Source: an uncultured Nocardioides sp. (GTDB taxonomy: Bacteria > Actinomycetota > Actinomycetes > Propionibacteriales > Nocardioidaceae). From it: a stretch of DNA of 34,901 nt. The stretch spans positions 1 to 34,901 of the forward strand of contig NZ_CADCUP010000111.1 of the NCBI RefSeq assembly GCF_902805925.1, written 5' to 3'. The translations under genes were made by a program, and so were the position numbers. The notes below the pieces were generated by a model that made no database searches, was not told where the DNA came from, and worked only from the letters and a program-made list of their open reading frames with translations. This document shows positions 1 to 9,961 of this stretch, one piece after another (within the stretch, counting starts at the first letter, position 1; every line of letters begins with the position of its first letter).

Positions 1-2065
1 GAAGGGCCTGCACGGCGGCCTGGTCGTAGGTGCCCAGCTCGGCCCGGCGTGCCATCGCCCGCCAGGTGAGGTCCACGTTGTCGCGCGCGGCGTCGTCGAG
101 GAGCGCGAAGTGCGCCTCCGTGCTCGCGCTGGCGGCCAGGGCGTTGAGGGCCTGGGCACGCAGGTCGGGCACGGCGATGACGTCGGTCAGCACGTCCGCG
201 AGCGCGTGCTTCATCGTCGTCACGTCGGCGGGCGGAGCCCACTGGTCCACGGCGACGCGCAACAGCCCCAGCGCGGGCTCCACGATGGCGGGCGACCGCT
301 CGGCCTGGAGGACGCGCAGGCCCAGCGCGACGAAGTCGGCGACCGGCAGCTCGCCCTTGAAGACCAGGTCCTGGCCCGTGGCCAGCGCCAGGGCGCGTGC
401 CATGGGAGTGGGCAGGTCGCCGGCGCGGTCGAAGAGGGCCCGCTGGGACGCCTCGTCGGTGCGTACGGCGGCGAAGGTCAGGTCGTCGTCGTTGAGCAGG
501 TGGAGCTCGGCGTCGGGCAGGGCGACCTCGACCAGGCCACCCTCGGTGAACACGTCGGTGCGGCCGGAGCGCACCAGCGTGCCGTCACCGGCGGCTGAGT
601 AGGAGCCCACGACCAGCGTGTGCGGTCGGGGCGTGCCCGCGGGGGCCGCGACCTCGAGCCGGCCCCCACGGCCGCCGTCGCCGCGCACCAGGGTGATCGT
701 GTCGGTGCCGGCCCGGTCGAGCCAGTCGGTCGTCCACGGCCCCAGGTCGCGGCCGGCAGCCGTGCCGAAGGCGTCCATCAGGTCGGTGAGCCGGGTGTTG
801 CCCCAGGCGTGGTCGCGGAAGTAGGCGCGCAGCCCCTCGACGAAGGCGTCCTCGCCGATCGTGGCGGCGAGCTGCTTCAGGACGCTCTCGCCCTTGGCGT
901 AGGTGATCGCGTCGAAGGTCGCCATGGCGGCGGAGACGTCGGGTACCGCGCCGCGGATCGGGTGGCTGGCCGGTCCCATGTCGAGGCGGTACGCGTCGAG
1001 CTTGCGGGTGGTCAGGAAGCCGGCCCACGCGTCGGTGAACTCGGTGACCGCGGACGCCGCCCAGGTCGAGGCCCACGAGGCGAAGGCCTCGTTGAGCCAC
1101 AGGTCGTCCCACCACCGCATGGTGACCATGTCGCCGAACCACATGTGCGCCATCTCGTGGAGCAGCACCATGGCGCGCTGGCTGCGCTGCCCGTAGGTGG
1201 GGGTGGTGCGGAAGAGCACGGCATCGGTCCAGGTGACGCAGCCCCAGTTCTCCATGGCGCCGCCCATGTTGGGCACGAACACCTGGTCGTAGCGCTGCTG
1301 CGGGAACGGCAGCGCGAAGCGCTCGCCGAAGAAGGCGAGCCCCTTGTCGGTGAGGTCGAAGAGCTCGTCGGCGTCGCGGTCCAGGAACGGCGCGGTCGAG
1401 CGGCGGCTGTACAGGCCGAGGTCGTAGCCGCCGACGGTGCGGCGTACCTCGTGGAAGGGCCCGGCGTTGACGACGACGACGTACGTCGAGAGCGGGGGAG
1501 TGTCGGCGAACGACCACACCCGCCCGTCGCCGTCAGGTGCGGGCTGCACGCCGTCGGGGGCGCTGTTGGACAGCACCGTCCAGGACTCGGGCGCGGTGAC
1601 GGTGAAGGCGTGCGGCGCCTTGAGGTCGGGCTGGTCGAAGCAGGCCCAGGCCCGGCGTGCGTCGTCGCACTCGAAGCTCGACCAGACGTAGACCTCGCCG
1701 TCCGAGGCGTCGACCGTGCGCAGGATGCCGGCGCCGTGGCCGGTGTCGGACTGCGTGGCGGTGACGACCAGGACGTTGTCGGCGCGCAGGTCCGTCAGCG
1801 GCAACCGGCCCGCCGAGGCGGTGCCGACGTCGAGCGGCTCACCGTTGAGGGTGGCCTCGGAGATCTGCGCGACGCAGTCGACGAAGGTGGCGGCACCGGG
1901 GGTGGCGCAGGTGAAGGTGATGGTCGAGGTGGAGGCCCACACCTCGCCCTCCAGCAGGCCGCGCAGGTCGACGGTGATGTCGTAGCGCTCCACCGAGAGG
2001 AGGGCGGCGCGCTCGCCCGCCTCGTGCTGCGTCAGGCTGGCCGTGACGTGGTCGTGGTTGCTCAT
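1..2065 (-). CDS. pepN: Aminopeptidase N, M1 family zinc metallopeptidase (C-terminus cut by window edge)
   Basis: Cytoplasmic metallo-aminopeptidase that removes N-terminal residues from peptides. The 688 visible residues hold both M1 signatures: the substrate-binding GAMEN motif at residues 269-273 (in GGAMENWG) and the zinc site HEMAH at 303-307, with the third zinc ligand in WLNEAF (Glu326). The N-terminal beta domain (about 1-190) precedes the thermolysin-like catalytic domain. The reading frame stays open to base 1, so the C-terminal helical domain continues outside the window; family members are usually near 850 residues. The ATG at 2065 was chosen because a -10-like TACGGT lies exactly 6 bases before it, consistent with a leaderless transcript. 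It is divergent from the alanine dehydrogenase gene. No secretion signal is seen. Identity is very secure. Confidence 0.96.
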   Translation of the reverse strand, partial: MSNHDHVTASLTQHEAGERAALLSVERYDITVDLRGLLEGEVWASTSTITFTCATPGAATFVDCVAQISEATLNGEPLDVGTASAGRLPLTDLRADNVLVVTATQSDTGHGAGILRTVDASDGEVYVWSSFECDDARRAWACFDQPDLKAPHAFTVTAPESWTVLSNSAPDGVQPAPDGDGRVWSFADTPPLSTYVVVVNAGPFHEVRRTVGGYDLGLYSRRSTAPFLDRDADELFDLTDKGLAFFGERFALPFPQQRYDQVFVPNMGGAMENWGCVTWTDAVLFRTTPTYGQRSQRAMVLLHEMAHMWFGDMVTMRWWDDLWLNEAFASWASTWAASAVTEFTDAWAGFLTTRKLDAYRLDMGPASHPIRGAVPDVSAAMATFDAITYAKGESVLKQLAATIGEDAFVEGLRAYFRDHAWGNTRLTDLMDAFGTAAGRDLGPWTTDWLDRAGTDTITLVRGDGGRGGRLEVAAPAGTPRPHTLVVGSYSAAGDGTLVRSGRTDVFTEGGLVEVALPDAELHLLNDDDLTFAAVRTDEASQRALFDRAGDLPTPMARALALATGQDLVFKGELPVADFVALGLRVLQAERSPAIVEPALGLLRVAVDQWAPPADVTTMKHALADVLTDVIAVPDLRAQALNALAASASTEAHFALLDDAARDNVDLTWRAMARRAELGTYDQAAVQAL

Positions 2066-2071
2066 CCCCTG

Positions 2072-2077
2072 ACCGTA
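2072..2077 (-). promoter_or_regulatory. -10 element of pepN, leaderless
   Basis: On the minus strand TACGGT (TAnnnT) is followed by 6 bases and then the pepN ATG. With the usual 6-7 base distance from -10 to start of transcription, the first transcribed base is the A of the start codon. No clear -35 is seen. Confidence 0.55.
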
Positions 2078-2097
2078 TCTGTCACGTGAGGTGGCGA

Positions 2098-2103
2098 TAG
2101 GTT
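2098..2103 (+). promoter_or_regulatory. -10 element of ald
   Basis: TAGGTT (TAnnnT) lies 52 bases before the ald GTG, so the transcript would have a leader of about 46 bases that contains the purine-rich ribosome site GAGGAAGAGGAAG. It is back to back with the pepN promoter in the 90-base divergent spacer. No -35 is identified. Confidence 0.4.
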
Positions 2104-2155
2104 GTGAGCGGTCACGACGAGGTGTCCCGCGGCGAGTCGAGGAAGAGGAAGCAAC

Positions 2156-3271
2156 GTGAAGGTCGGCGTCCCGAAGGAAGTCAAGAACCACGAGTACCGC
2201 GTCGCGATGACGCCCGTCGGAGCACACGAGCTGACCCACCGTGGTCACCAGGTCGTCGTCCAGAGGGGTGCCGGCCTCGGGTCGCAGATCGCCGACGAGG
2301 AGTACGCCGCCGCAGGCGCCACCATCATCGACTCCGCCGACGACGTCTGGGGCAGCGTCGACATGGTGCTCAAGGTCAAGGAGCCCGTGGCGGAGGAGTA
2401 CCACCGGCTGCGTGAGGGCCTCACGCTCTTCACCTACCTCCACCTTGCCGCCGACAAGCCCCTGACCGAGGAGCTGCTGAGCACGAAGGTCACCGGCATC
2501 GCCTACGAGACCGTGCAGCTGCCCTCCGGCGGGCTGCCGCTGCTCTACCCGATGTCGGAGGTCGCAGGCTGCCTCGCGCCGCAGGTCGGTGCCCACTCCC
2601 TGCTGCGCGCCCAGGGCGGCCGCGGCGTGCTGATGGGCGGCGTCGGTGGCGTCGCCAACGCCAAGGTCGTCATCATCGGGGCCGGCGTCTCCGGCCAGAA
2701 CGCCGCCAACATCGCCCTCGGCATGGGCGCCGACGTGACACTGCTCGACACCGACCTCGACAAGCTGCGCATGTCGTTCTGGCGCTACAACAACCGCGTC
2801 CACGGCCTCGCCTCCTCCACCCTGGCGATCCGCCAGCAGGTGATGGAGGCCGACCTGGTCATCGGTGCGGTGCTCATCCCGGGCGCCCGGGCACCGAAGC
2901 TGGTCAGCAACGAGCTGGTCTCGCAGATGAAGCCCGGCTCGGTGCTCGTCGACATCGCCGTCGACCAGGGCGGCTGCTTCGAGGACACCCGGCCCACCAC
3001 GCACGCCGACCCGACCTACGAGGTCCACGGCTCGATCTTCTACTGCGTGGCGAACATGCCCGGCGCGGTGCCCAACACCTCGACGTACGCCCTGACCAAC
3101 GCGACGCTGCCCTACGCCGTGGCGCTGGCCGACAAGGGCTGGCAGCAGGCGTGCCGGGACGACCGGAGCCTGGCGCTGGGCCTCAACACCCATGCCGGCA
3201 CGCTCACCAACGCCCCCGTCGGGGAGGCGGTCGGCATCTCCGCCACCTCCCTCGACGAGGCGCTGGCCTGA
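2156..3271 (+). CDS. ald: Alanine dehydrogenase
   Basis: NAD-dependent oxidative deamination of L-alanine to pyruvate and ammonia (reversible), a soluble cytoplasmic enzyme. The 371 residues match the usual family length. The N-terminus [20 protein letters not shown] is the AlaDh/PNT signature. The catalytic lysine context is [10 protein letters not shown] near residue 74. The Rossmann motif [14 protein letters not shown] is near 173-186, and the [10 protein letters not shown] segment near 268 carries the conserved Asp. The GTG at 2156 is chosen because it opens this signature and follows a GAGGAAGAGGAAG ribosome site. The related PntA near 27.2 kb shares the fold but has a membrane extension; this gene has none. 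Transcription is divergent from pepN. xerD begins 5 bases after the stop, so read-through is possible. Confidence 0.97.
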   Translation: MKVGVPKEVKNHEYRVAMTPVGAHELTHRGHQVVVQRGAGLGSQIADEEYAAAGATIIDSADDVWGSVDMVLKVKEPVAEEYHRLREGLTLFTYLHLAADKPLTEELLSTKVTGIAYETVQLPSGGLPLLYPMSEVAGCLAPQVGAHSLLRAQGGRGVLMGGVGGVANAKVVIIGAGVSGQNAANIALGMGADVTLLDTDLDKLRMSFWRYNNRVHGLASSTLAIRQQVMEADLVIGAVLIPGARAPKLVSNELVSQMKPGSVLVDIAVDQGGCFEDTRPTTHADPTYEVHGSIFYCVANMPGAVPNTSTYALTNATLPYAVALADKGWQQACRDDRSLALGLNTHAGTLTNAPVGEAVGISATSLDEALA

Positions 3272-3276
3272 CGAGC

Positions 3277-4212
3277 GTGGTGGCCTCCGGGCCGGGTGAG
3301 GTCTCCCGCGCGATCCGCACCTACCTCGACCACCTGAGCGTGGAGCGCGGGCTCGCGGCGAACACCCTGTCGTCGTACCGCCGCGACCTCCGGCGGTACG
3401 CCGCGCACCTGGCGGGCGCGGGGGTGGAGACGCTCGACGCGGTCACCGAGGCGATGGTGGCCGGCTTCCTGGTGGCGCTGCGCGAGGGCGACCCCGAGCA
3501 CCCGCCGCTGAGTGCCACCTCGGCGGCGCGGACGGTCGTGGCGGTGCGGGGGTTCCACCGGTTCGCGGTGCGCGACGGCCTGGCGGGCGCCGACCCGGCG
3601 AGCGCGGTGAAGCCGCCCACGCCGGCGAAGCGGCTGCCGAAGGCGCTGCCGCTGGCCGACGTGGAGGCGATCCTCGAGGCGGCGGGGTCGAGCGGCACCA
3701 CCCTGGCGCTGCGCGACCGGGCACTGCTGGAGGTGCTCTACGGCACGGGGGCCCGGATCTCCGAGGCCGTCGGCCTCGACGTCGACGACCTCGACCTCGT
3801 CGACAGCACCGTGCTGCTGCGCGGGAAGGGCGCCAAGGAGCGACTGGTGCCGGTCGGCTCCTACGCGAGCGACGCGGTCACCGCCTACCTCACCCGGGCG
3901 CGGCCCGCGCTCGTCTCGGCGGCGTCCGGCCCGGCCCTCTTCCTCAACTCACGAGGCGGCAGGCTGTCGCGACAGAGCGCGTGGGCGGTGCTGGTCAAGG
4001 CCGCCGACCGCGCCGGCGTGCAGCGCGACGTCTCGCCGCACACGATGCGCCACTCCTTCGCCACCCACCTGCTCGACGGCGGGGCGGACGTGCGGGTCGT
4101 GCAGGAGCTGCTCGGCCACGCCTCGGTGACGACCACTCAGATCTACACCCTGGTCACCGTGGACAACCTGCGAGAGGTCTTCGCCACCGCGCACCCGCGG
4201 GCCCGCGCATGA
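3277..4212 (+). CDS. xerD: Site-specific tyrosine recombinase XerD
   Basis: Resolves chromosome dimers at dif together with XerC and FtsK. From the GTG at 3277 the protein has 311 residues. The N-terminal SAM-like core-binding domain (about 10-105) has the typical [23 protein letters not shown]. The C-terminal catalytic domain carries the full set of active residues: Arg160 (GTGARISE), Lys184 (RGKGAKERL), His255 and Arg258 ([10 protein letters not shown]), His281 (LLGHAS) and nucleophile Tyr290 (QIYT). GTG at 3277 or 3280 are equally possible; upstream sequence belongs to ald. It sits in the position xerD usually has upstream of parA-scpAB in Actinobacteria, though here four other genes intervene. 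The stop overlaps the ATG of the helicase gene by 4 bases, implying translational coupling. Confidence 0.95.
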   Translation: MVASGPGEVSRAIRTYLDHLSVERGLAANTLSSYRRDLRRYAAHLAGAGVETLDAVTEAMVAGFLVALREGDPEHPPLSATSAARTVVAVRGFHRFAVRDGLAGADPASAVKPPTPAKRLPKALPLADVEAILEAAGSSGTTLALRDRALLEVLYGTGARISEAVGLDVDDLDLVDSTVLLRGKGAKERLVPVGSYASDAVTAYLTRARPALVSAASGPALFLNSRGGRLSRQSAWAVLVKAADRAGVQRDVSPHTMRHSFATHLLDGGADVRVVQELLGHASVTTTQIYTLVTVDNLREVFATAHPRARA

Positions 4213-6803
4213 GCCCGACGGGAGGAGGCGACGGCTCCGACGACTTCCTCGCCTGGGTGGAGCAGCAGGGGCTGGAGCTCTATGCCCACCAGGAGGAGGC
4301 GGTGCTGGAGGTCTTCGCCGGCAACAACGTCGTGCTGGCCACGCCCACCGGCTCCGGCAAGTCCCTGGTGGCGACGGCGGCGCACTTCGCGGCGCTGGCA
4401 GGCGACCGGGTGAGCTTCTACACCGCGCCCATCAAGGCGCTGGTGAGCGAGAAGTTCTTCGCGCTCGTCGAGGTCTTCGGGGCCGACAACGTCGGCATGC
4501 TCACCGGTGACGCGGCCGTCAACGCCGACGCGCCGATCATCGCCTGCACCGCCGAGGTGCTCGCCAACATCGCCCTGCGCGAGGGCTCCGGGGCCGACGT
4601 CGGCCTCGTGGTGATGGACGAGTTCCACTTCTACGCCGAGCCCGACCGCGGCTGGGCGTGGCAGGTGCCGCTGCTCGCGCTGCCCCAGGCGCAGTTCCTG
4701 CTCATGTCGGCGACGCTCGGCGACGTCACGGCGCTGGCCGCCGACCTCACCCGGCGCAACGGCCGGGAGACCGCGGTCGTCGACGACGCCGTACGCCCGG
4801 TGCCGCTGACCTTCACCTGGGCGCTGACCCCGCTCGCCGAGACGCTCGAGGAGCTCATCACCACCAACCAGGGCCCGGCGTACGTCGTCCACTTCACGCA
4901 GAAGGACGCCGTGGAGCACGCCGTGTCGCTGCTCAACGCGGGCCTCAAGACCGAGCCGGCCGACAAGGAGGCGCTGCTGGGACGGCTGGCCGGCTTCCCG
5001 TTCGGCGCCGGCTTCGGCAAGACGCTCAACAAGCTCCTGCGCCGCGGGATCGGGGTGCACCACGCCGGGATGCTGCCGAAGTACCGCCGGCTCGTCGAGA
5101 CGCTCGCCCAGGCCGGCCTGCTGACCGTCATCTGCGGCACCGACACGCTCGGCGTGGGCATCAACGTGCCGATCCGCACCGTGCTGTTCTCCGGGCTGGC
5201 GAAGTTCGACGGCACCAGGCAGCGGGTCCTGCGCACGCGCGAGTTCCACCAGATCGCCGGCCGGGCCGGCCGGGCGGGCTACGACACCGCCGGCTACGTC
5301 GTCGTCCAGGCGCCCGAGCACGTCATCGAGAACGAGCGCGCCAAGGCCAAGTCGGCGGCCAAGAACGCCGCGCTGAGCCCGGAGAAGAGGGCCAAGAGGA
5401 AGAGCAAGGCCCAGCTGCGCAAGCCGCCCGAGGGCACGGTGGTGTGGACCGAGCAGACCTTCGACAAGCTCGTGGCCGGTGCGCCCGAGCCGCTGCCGTC
5501 GCGGATGAAGGTCGACAACAGCATGCTGATCAACGTGCTGACCCGCGAGGAGGACGCCTTCCCGGTGCTGCGCTCCCTCCTGACCGACAACCACCAGGAC
5601 GCCCGCGGCCAGCTGCGGCTGGCCAGGCGGGCGCTGCGGCTGACCCGGTCGCTGGTGCACTCCGGCACGGTCACCCGGCTCGACGAGCCGGACGAGCACG
5701 GTCGCCGCTACGTGCTCACCGTGACCCTGCCGCCCGACTTCGCGCTCAACCAGCCGCTCGCACACTTCGCGCTGGCCGCCCTCGACACCCTCGACCCGGA
5801 GGCCGAGACCTACACCCTCGACATCGTCTCGGTGATCGAGGCGGTGCTCGAGGCGCCCCGCCAGATCCTCTTCGCCCAGCAGCACGCCGCCCGGGGCGAG
5901 GCGATCGGCCAGATGAAGGCCGACGGGCTGGAGTACGACGAGCGGATGGCCCTGCTCGACGAGATCACCTGGCCCCAGCCGCTGGCCGAGCTGCTCGAGG
6001 CGACGTACTCGATCTATCGCGAACGGCACCCCTGGCTGCCCGAGGACGCGCTGGTGCCGAAGTCGGTGGTGCGCGAGATGTGGGAGCAGGGGATGAGCTT
6101 CACCGACGTGGTCGGGCGCTACCAGCTGGCCCGCTCGGAGGGGCTGGTGCTGCGCTACCTCACCGACGCCTACCGCACCCTGCGCCAGACGGTGCCCGAC
6201 GCGCACCGCACCCCTGAGCTCGACGACCTCGTGGAGTGGCTGGGGGAGACCGTGCGGCAGACGGACTCCTCGCTGCTCGACGAGTGGGAGGCGCTCTCGG
6301 ACCCCGCGCACGTGCGCTCCGACGTCGCGCACCACGCCCCGCCACCGCCGCCCCGGCCGATCTCGCGCCAGGAGCGGCCGTTCACGGTGATGATCCGCAA
6401 CGCGATGTTCGCCCGGGTCACCCTGTGCGCCCGCGACGACCTCGACGGGCTGGTGCGGCTCGAGCGCGCCGCGGCCGACCGCCTGGAGCCGCCGCGACAG
6501 GTCGTGATGGGCCGGTCGCGGTGGGACTCCGGCCTGGAGGACTACTACGCCGAGCACGACAGCCTGGCCACCGACGGCGACGCCCGCGGACCCGACCTGG
6601 TCAGCATCGGCCCGGAGGAGCCCGGCACGCCCGCCGGCGTCGACGAGGACGACGAGGTCACCGCCCGGCTCCGCCGGGTGCGCCAGACCCTGCACGACCC
6701 CGAGGGCCACCACGACTGGGTGATCGACGCGGTCGTCGACTGCGACGCCTCCGACGAGGCCGGCGAGCTGGTGCTCGCCGCCGTGGCCCTGCACCGGCTG
6801 TAG
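4209..6803 (+). CDS. Ski2-like DEAD/DEAH-box helicase, DUF3516-type C-terminus
   Basis: Superfamily 2 ATP-dependent helicase, presumably acting on RNA; the substrate cannot be read from sequence. In 864 residues the motifs appear in order: Walker [10 protein letters not shown] near 44-52, motif II DEFH at 137-140, motif III SAT at 167-169, and motif [12 protein letters not shown] from 348. A basic, lysine-rich stretch follows near 380-410. The long C-terminal half (about 470-864) resembles the actinobacterial domain known as DUF3516; this assignment is from memory. The ATG at 4209 overlaps the xerD stop by 4 bases (ATGA) and matches the start of the alignable region. It is distinct from the longer HelY. 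The next gene has its own promoter, so this probably ends the xerD transcript. Confidence 0.87.
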   Translation: MSPTGGGDGSDDFLAWVEQQGLELYAHQEEAVLEVFAGNNVVLATPTGSGKSLVATAAHFAALAGDRVSFYTAPIKALVSEKFFALVEVFGADNVGMLTGDAAVNADAPIIACTAEVLANIALREGSGADVGLVVMDEFHFYAEPDRGWAWQVPLLALPQAQFLLMSATLGDVTALAADLTRRNGRETAVVDDAVRPVPLTFTWALTPLAETLEELITTNQGPAYVVHFTQKDAVEHAVSLLNAGLKTEPADKEALLGRLAGFPFGAGFGKTLNKLLRRGIGVHHAGMLPKYRRLVETLAQAGLLTVICGTDTLGVGINVPIRTVLFSGLAKFDGTRQRVLRTREFHQIAGRAGRAGYDTAGYVVVQAPEHVIENERAKAKSAAKNAALSPEKRAKRKSKAQLRKPPEGTVVWTEQTFDKLVAGAPEPLPSRMKVDNSMLINVLTREEDAFPVLRSLLTDNHQDARGQLRLARRALRLTRSLVHSGTVTRLDEPDEHGRRYVLTVTLPPDFALNQPLAHFALAALDTLDPEAETYTLDIVSVIEAVLEAPRQILFAQQHAARGEAIGQMKADGLEYDERMALLDEITWPQPLAELLEATYSIYRERHPWLPEDALVPKSVVREMWEQGMSFTDVVGRYQLARSEGLVLRYLTDAYRTLRQTVPDAHRTPELDDLVEWLGETVRQTDSSLLDEWEALSDPAHVRSDVAHHAPPPPPRPISRQERPFTVMIRNAMFARVTLCARDDLDGLVRLERAAADRLEPPRQVVMGRSRWDSGLEDYYAEHDSLATDGDARGPDLVSIGPEEPGTPAGVDEDDEVTARLRRVRQTLHDPEGHHDWVIDAVVDCDASDEAGELVLAAVALHRL

Positions 6804-6829
6804 GCGCCGGCTCCGGGCCCTCGCACTCC

Positions 6830-6835
6830 TATGCT
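6830..6835 (+). promoter_or_regulatory. -10 element of the AfsR-type regulator gene, leaderless
   Basis: TATGCT is followed by 6 bases and then GTG at 6842, the spacing of a leaderless actinobacterial promoter. It decides the start between the adjacent GTG codons at 6839 and 6842 in favour of 6842. Confidence 0.55.
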
Positions 6836-6841
6836 GGCGTG

Positions 6842-9800
6842 GTGCCCTCCCTCCAGCTCCTCGACGGCGTGCGGTGGCAGGGGACGCCGGTGCCGGGTGG
6901 GCGGCTCGCCACCCTGCTGTCCGTCCTGGCGCTGAGCCCCTCCGGGCTCTCCGACTCCGTGCTCGTCAAGGAGATCTGGGCCGACGACCCCCCGGCGGTG
7001 CCCACCAAGGCGCTGCAGGTGCTGGTGTCCAGGGTGCGGTCGGTCTGCGGGCCCGACGTCGTGGCCCGGTACGACGGCGGCTACCGGCTCTCGCTGCCCG
7101 ACGCCGAGGTCGACGCGTGGCTGCTGCGCCGGCTCGTCCGCGATGCCGGGTCGGCGCTGTCGGCCGGCGAACCGACAGCCCTCGACCTGGTCACCCGGGC
7201 GCAGCTCCTGGTGGACGGGGTCGTCGAGGTCGATGCGGACGACGGTCCCCGCGCGGAGCTGCTGACGCGGGCGCGGGAGACGGCCTCGGCGCTGCCGCGC
7301 CTGCACGGTCTCGCACTGGTCGCCGCGGGCCGGCCGGCCGACGCGGTGCCGCCGCTGGCCGAGGCCCACCGGGCCGAGCCCGACGACACCCCCGTCCTCC
7401 TGGCGCTCCTGCGGTCCGAGGCGGCCGCGGCGGGGGCGTCTGCGGCGCTCCGGCGCTACGAGGCCTTCCGGGCCGACCTGGCCGACCGCCTCGGGGTCGA
7501 CCCGGACCCACAGCTCCAGCGCCTGCACCGCGAGCTGCTGTCGGCCGACGAGCCGGTGCGCACCGGACTGCGCTACGACGCCGATGCGCTGCTGGGCCGC
7601 GGCGACGACCTCGCCCGGCTGCGCGCCGCGATGGCCTCGGGCCGGCTGACGACGGTGCTCGGTCCGGGGGGCATCGGCAAGACCCGGATCGCCCAGGTGC
7701 TCGCGCAGGAGTCGACCGCACCACGGGTGCACGTCATCGAGCTGGTCGGCGTGGCGTCGGGCGACGACGTGGTCGCCGAGGTCGGAGCGGCGCTCGGCGT
7801 GCGCGGCTCGGTGACGTCGCGGCACGCGCTCACCCCCGCCCAGCAGGCCGACGTCCGCGGCCGCATCGCGCAGGAGCTCGACGCCGGGCCGGCGCTGCTC
7901 GTGCTCGACAACTGCGAGCACGTCCTGGAGACCGTCGCCTCGCTGGTGGCGTTCCTGCTGGCCACCACCCGCGACCTGCGCGTGCTCGCCACCAGCCGGG
8001 CGCCGCTGCGCATCGGCGCCGAGCGCGTCGTACCCCTCAGCCAGCTCGCACCGGGCGACGCCGCCGGCCTGTTCCGCCGGTGTGCGCTGGCCGTGCGGCC
8101 CGACGCCGAGCTCGACGACGTCCAGGTCGCCGCCGTGGTGGAGCGCCTCGACGGCCTCCCGCTCGCGATCGAGCTCGCCGCCGCGCGGCTGCGGATCATG
8201 TCGGTCGCGGAGGTACGCCGGCGTCTCGACGACCGCTTCGAGCTGCTGCGCAGCCGCGACCGCGGGACGCCGGCCCGGCACCGGACCCTCACCGCGGTCA
8301 TCGAGTGGTCCTGGGACCTGCTGTCGCCGCGTGAGCAGGAGGCGCTGGCGCGGATGTCGGTGTTCCACGACGGCTTCGACGACCACGCTGCCGGGGCCGT
8401 GCTCGGCCCGGGCGCGGTCGACGACGTGGAGACGCTGGTCGACCAGTCGCTGCTGGTGGTGGTCGAGGACGCCGTGGGCACCCGCTTCCGCGCCCTGGAG
8501 ACCATCCGGGAGTTCGCGGCGGCGCGGCTGCTCGAGCGGGGCGGGCACGAGGACGCGCTGGCCGCCCAGGACCGGTGGGCCGACGAGCTGGCCGACCAGG
8601 ACGTCTGGATGATCGACGGCGGCTCGCAGTTCGAGTCGATCGACCGGATGATGCGCGAGGAGAACAACCTCACCGACGTCCTGCGCCGGGCCCTGGCCCG
8701 GCGCGACCCGGCCCGGGTCGCCCGCCTCGTCGCCGTGCTGGGCGGCCTCTGGACCGTCTCCGGCAACCACCCGCGCGTCTTCGCGGTGGCCGACGCCGTC
8801 GAGGACGTTTTGGTCGGGTGGGACCCGACCCCCGAGCTGCGCAGCGCCGCGCACGAGGCGGCGTCGCTCATCCTCATCCACCTCAGCTGGGTCCACGACC
8901 GCCAGTTCGGCGAGCTCACCGACGCGATGCGGCGCTGGGGTGAGCCGGAGACGCCGTGGTCGCGCGCGGCGTACGCGATGTTCGTGCAGCCGGGGCCGGG
9001 CAGCACCATCGACCGGCTCCTGGCCATCGCCGACGACAGCGGGGACCACCTGACCGCGGCGATGATGCTGCTGTGGGCCTCGTTGACCGCGGAGAACAGC
9101 GGAGACGTCCGCGAGGCGCTCGTCCTCGCCCGGCGCGGCCTCGCCACGGGCCCGCTGACGCCGTACCTCGAGGCCTCGCTGCTGGCCCAGCTGGCGCAGC
9201 TGGCCATGGCGCTCGGCGACCACCGGGAGGCGGCCCGCCACGCGGAGCGGGCCTGGCCGTTGCTGCTGCGGCTCCACGCGGTCGACGACGCCCGGACGCT
9301 GAGGGTGGCGACCGCGCTGGTGCCGCTGGTGGACGGCGACCTCGACGCCGCTGAGCGGATCCTCGACGAGCTCGGCGCCGACCCGGAGGGTGCCCAGATG
9401 GGCTCGCGGATGGCCGTGCTCGCGGCTCGGGCCGAGCTGGCGCTGGCGCGCGGCGACGTCGAGGAGGGGCTGCGGCTCTTCGACGCCGCGGTCGCCTCGG
9501 TCATCGAGGCCGAGGTGCCAGGCGTCGCCCTCACGCCCTGGGTGCTCCTGGCGGCCGCCGGCGCGATCGTCGCGCGGGTCCAGCACACGACCGGTCCCGA
9601 CCCCCGCGCGGCCGAGCTGCGGGACCTGCTCGCCGGGCGCACCGTGCTCGTGGGCGGGACGTCGCTCGCCTTCACCGACCTGCCGCTCAACGGCGTGCTG
9701 GTCGTGGCGCTCGGGGCGTGGACGCTGCGCTTCGGCGACCCGGGCGCGCACGAGGACGCGGTGCACCTGCTCGCCGTCGCCGACCGGTGGACCTACAACC

Positions 9801-9961
9801 GCAGCTTCCCGAGCATGGCGTGGCCGCGGCTGGCAGCACTGGCGGAGACGGCGCTGCCCGGACGGCTCGACGCGCTCCGCGAGGAGTACGCCGGCCGCCC
9901 GGGCGGCGAGCTGGTGGCGGTGGCCGAGGAGATCCTGCGGCGGCTCACATCTTCCTGGTGA
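6842..9961 (+). CDS. AfsR/DnrI-family transcriptional regulator with STAND ATPase and TPR-like tail
   Basis: Large SARP-type regulator of 1039 residues, presumably cytoplasmic and DNA-binding. A short OmpR-like winged helix fills about 1-85 (VLVKEIWADDPPAVPTKALQ and ARYDGGYRLSL are typical). A bacterial transcriptional activation domain (BTAD) follows to about 240, ending in LADRLGVDPDPQLQRLHREL. An NB-ARC-like ATPase has Walker A GPGGIGKT at 274-281 and Walker B LLVLDNCEH with Asp356, then ATSRAPL and GLPLAIELAAARL. The C-terminal 400 residues are helical and alanine-rich, as expected of TPR-like sensor repeats. Its 3' end overlaps the convergent ABC permease gene by 17 bases. Such regulators often control nearby transport or antibiotic genes, so a role in drrAB control is possible but is only inferred. 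Confidence 0.9.
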   Translation: MPSLQLLDGVRWQGTPVPGGRLATLLSVLALSPSGLSDSVLVKEIWADDPPAVPTKALQVLVSRVRSVCGPDVVARYDGGYRLSLPDAEVDAWLLRRLVRDAGSALSAGEPTALDLVTRAQLLVDGVVEVDADDGPRAELLTRARETASALPRLHGLALVAAGRPADAVPPLAEAHRAEPDDTPVLLALLRSEAAAAGASAALRRYEAFRADLADRLGVDPDPQLQRLHRELLSADEPVRTGLRYDADALLGRGDDLARLRAAMASGRLTTVLGPGGIGKTRIAQVLAQESTAPRVHVIELVGVASGDDVVAEVGAALGVRGSVTSRHALTPAQQADVRGRIAQELDAGPALLVLDNCEHVLETVASLVAFLLATTRDLRVLATSRAPLRIGAERVVPLSQLAPGDAAGLFRRCALAVRPDAELDDVQVAAVVERLDGLPLAIELAAARLRIMSVAEVRRRLDDRFELLRSRDRGTPARHRTLTAVIEWSWDLLSPREQEALARMSVFHDGFDDHAAGAVLGPGAVDDVETLVDQSLLVVVEDAVGTRFRALETIREFAAARLLERGGHEDALAAQDRWADELADQDVWMIDGGSQFESIDRMMREENNLTDVLRRALARRDPARVARLVAVLGGLWTVSGNHPRVFAVADAVEDVLVGWDPTPELRSAAHEAASLILIHLSWVHDRQFGELTDAMRRWGEPETPWSRAAYAMFVQPGPGSTIDRLLAIADDSGDHLTAAMMLLWASLTAENSGDVREALVLARRGLATGPLTPYLEASLLAQLAQLAMALGDHREAARHAERAWPLLLRLHAVDDARTLRVATALVPLVDGDLDAAERILDELGADPEGAQMGSRMAVLAARAELALARGDVEEGLRLFDAAVASVIEAEVPGVALTPWVLLAAAGAIVARVQHTTGPDPRAAELRDLLAGRTVLVGGTSLAFTDLPLNGVLVVALGAWTLRFGDPGAHEDAVHLLAVADRWTYNRSFPSMAWPRLAALAETALPGRLDALREEYAGRPGGELVAVAEEILRRLTSSW

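Noticed and set aside
4143-6794. Very long open frame on the minus strand opposite the helicase gene
   Set aside because: Composition is a shadow of GC-biased third positions; its product is Gly/Val/His-rich with no domain, while the plus strand encodes a clear helicase.
6545-9766. 1073-codon minus-strand open frame opposite the AfsR-type gene
   Set aside because: Same shadow effect; the plus strand has consistent BTAD, P-loop and helical repeat features.
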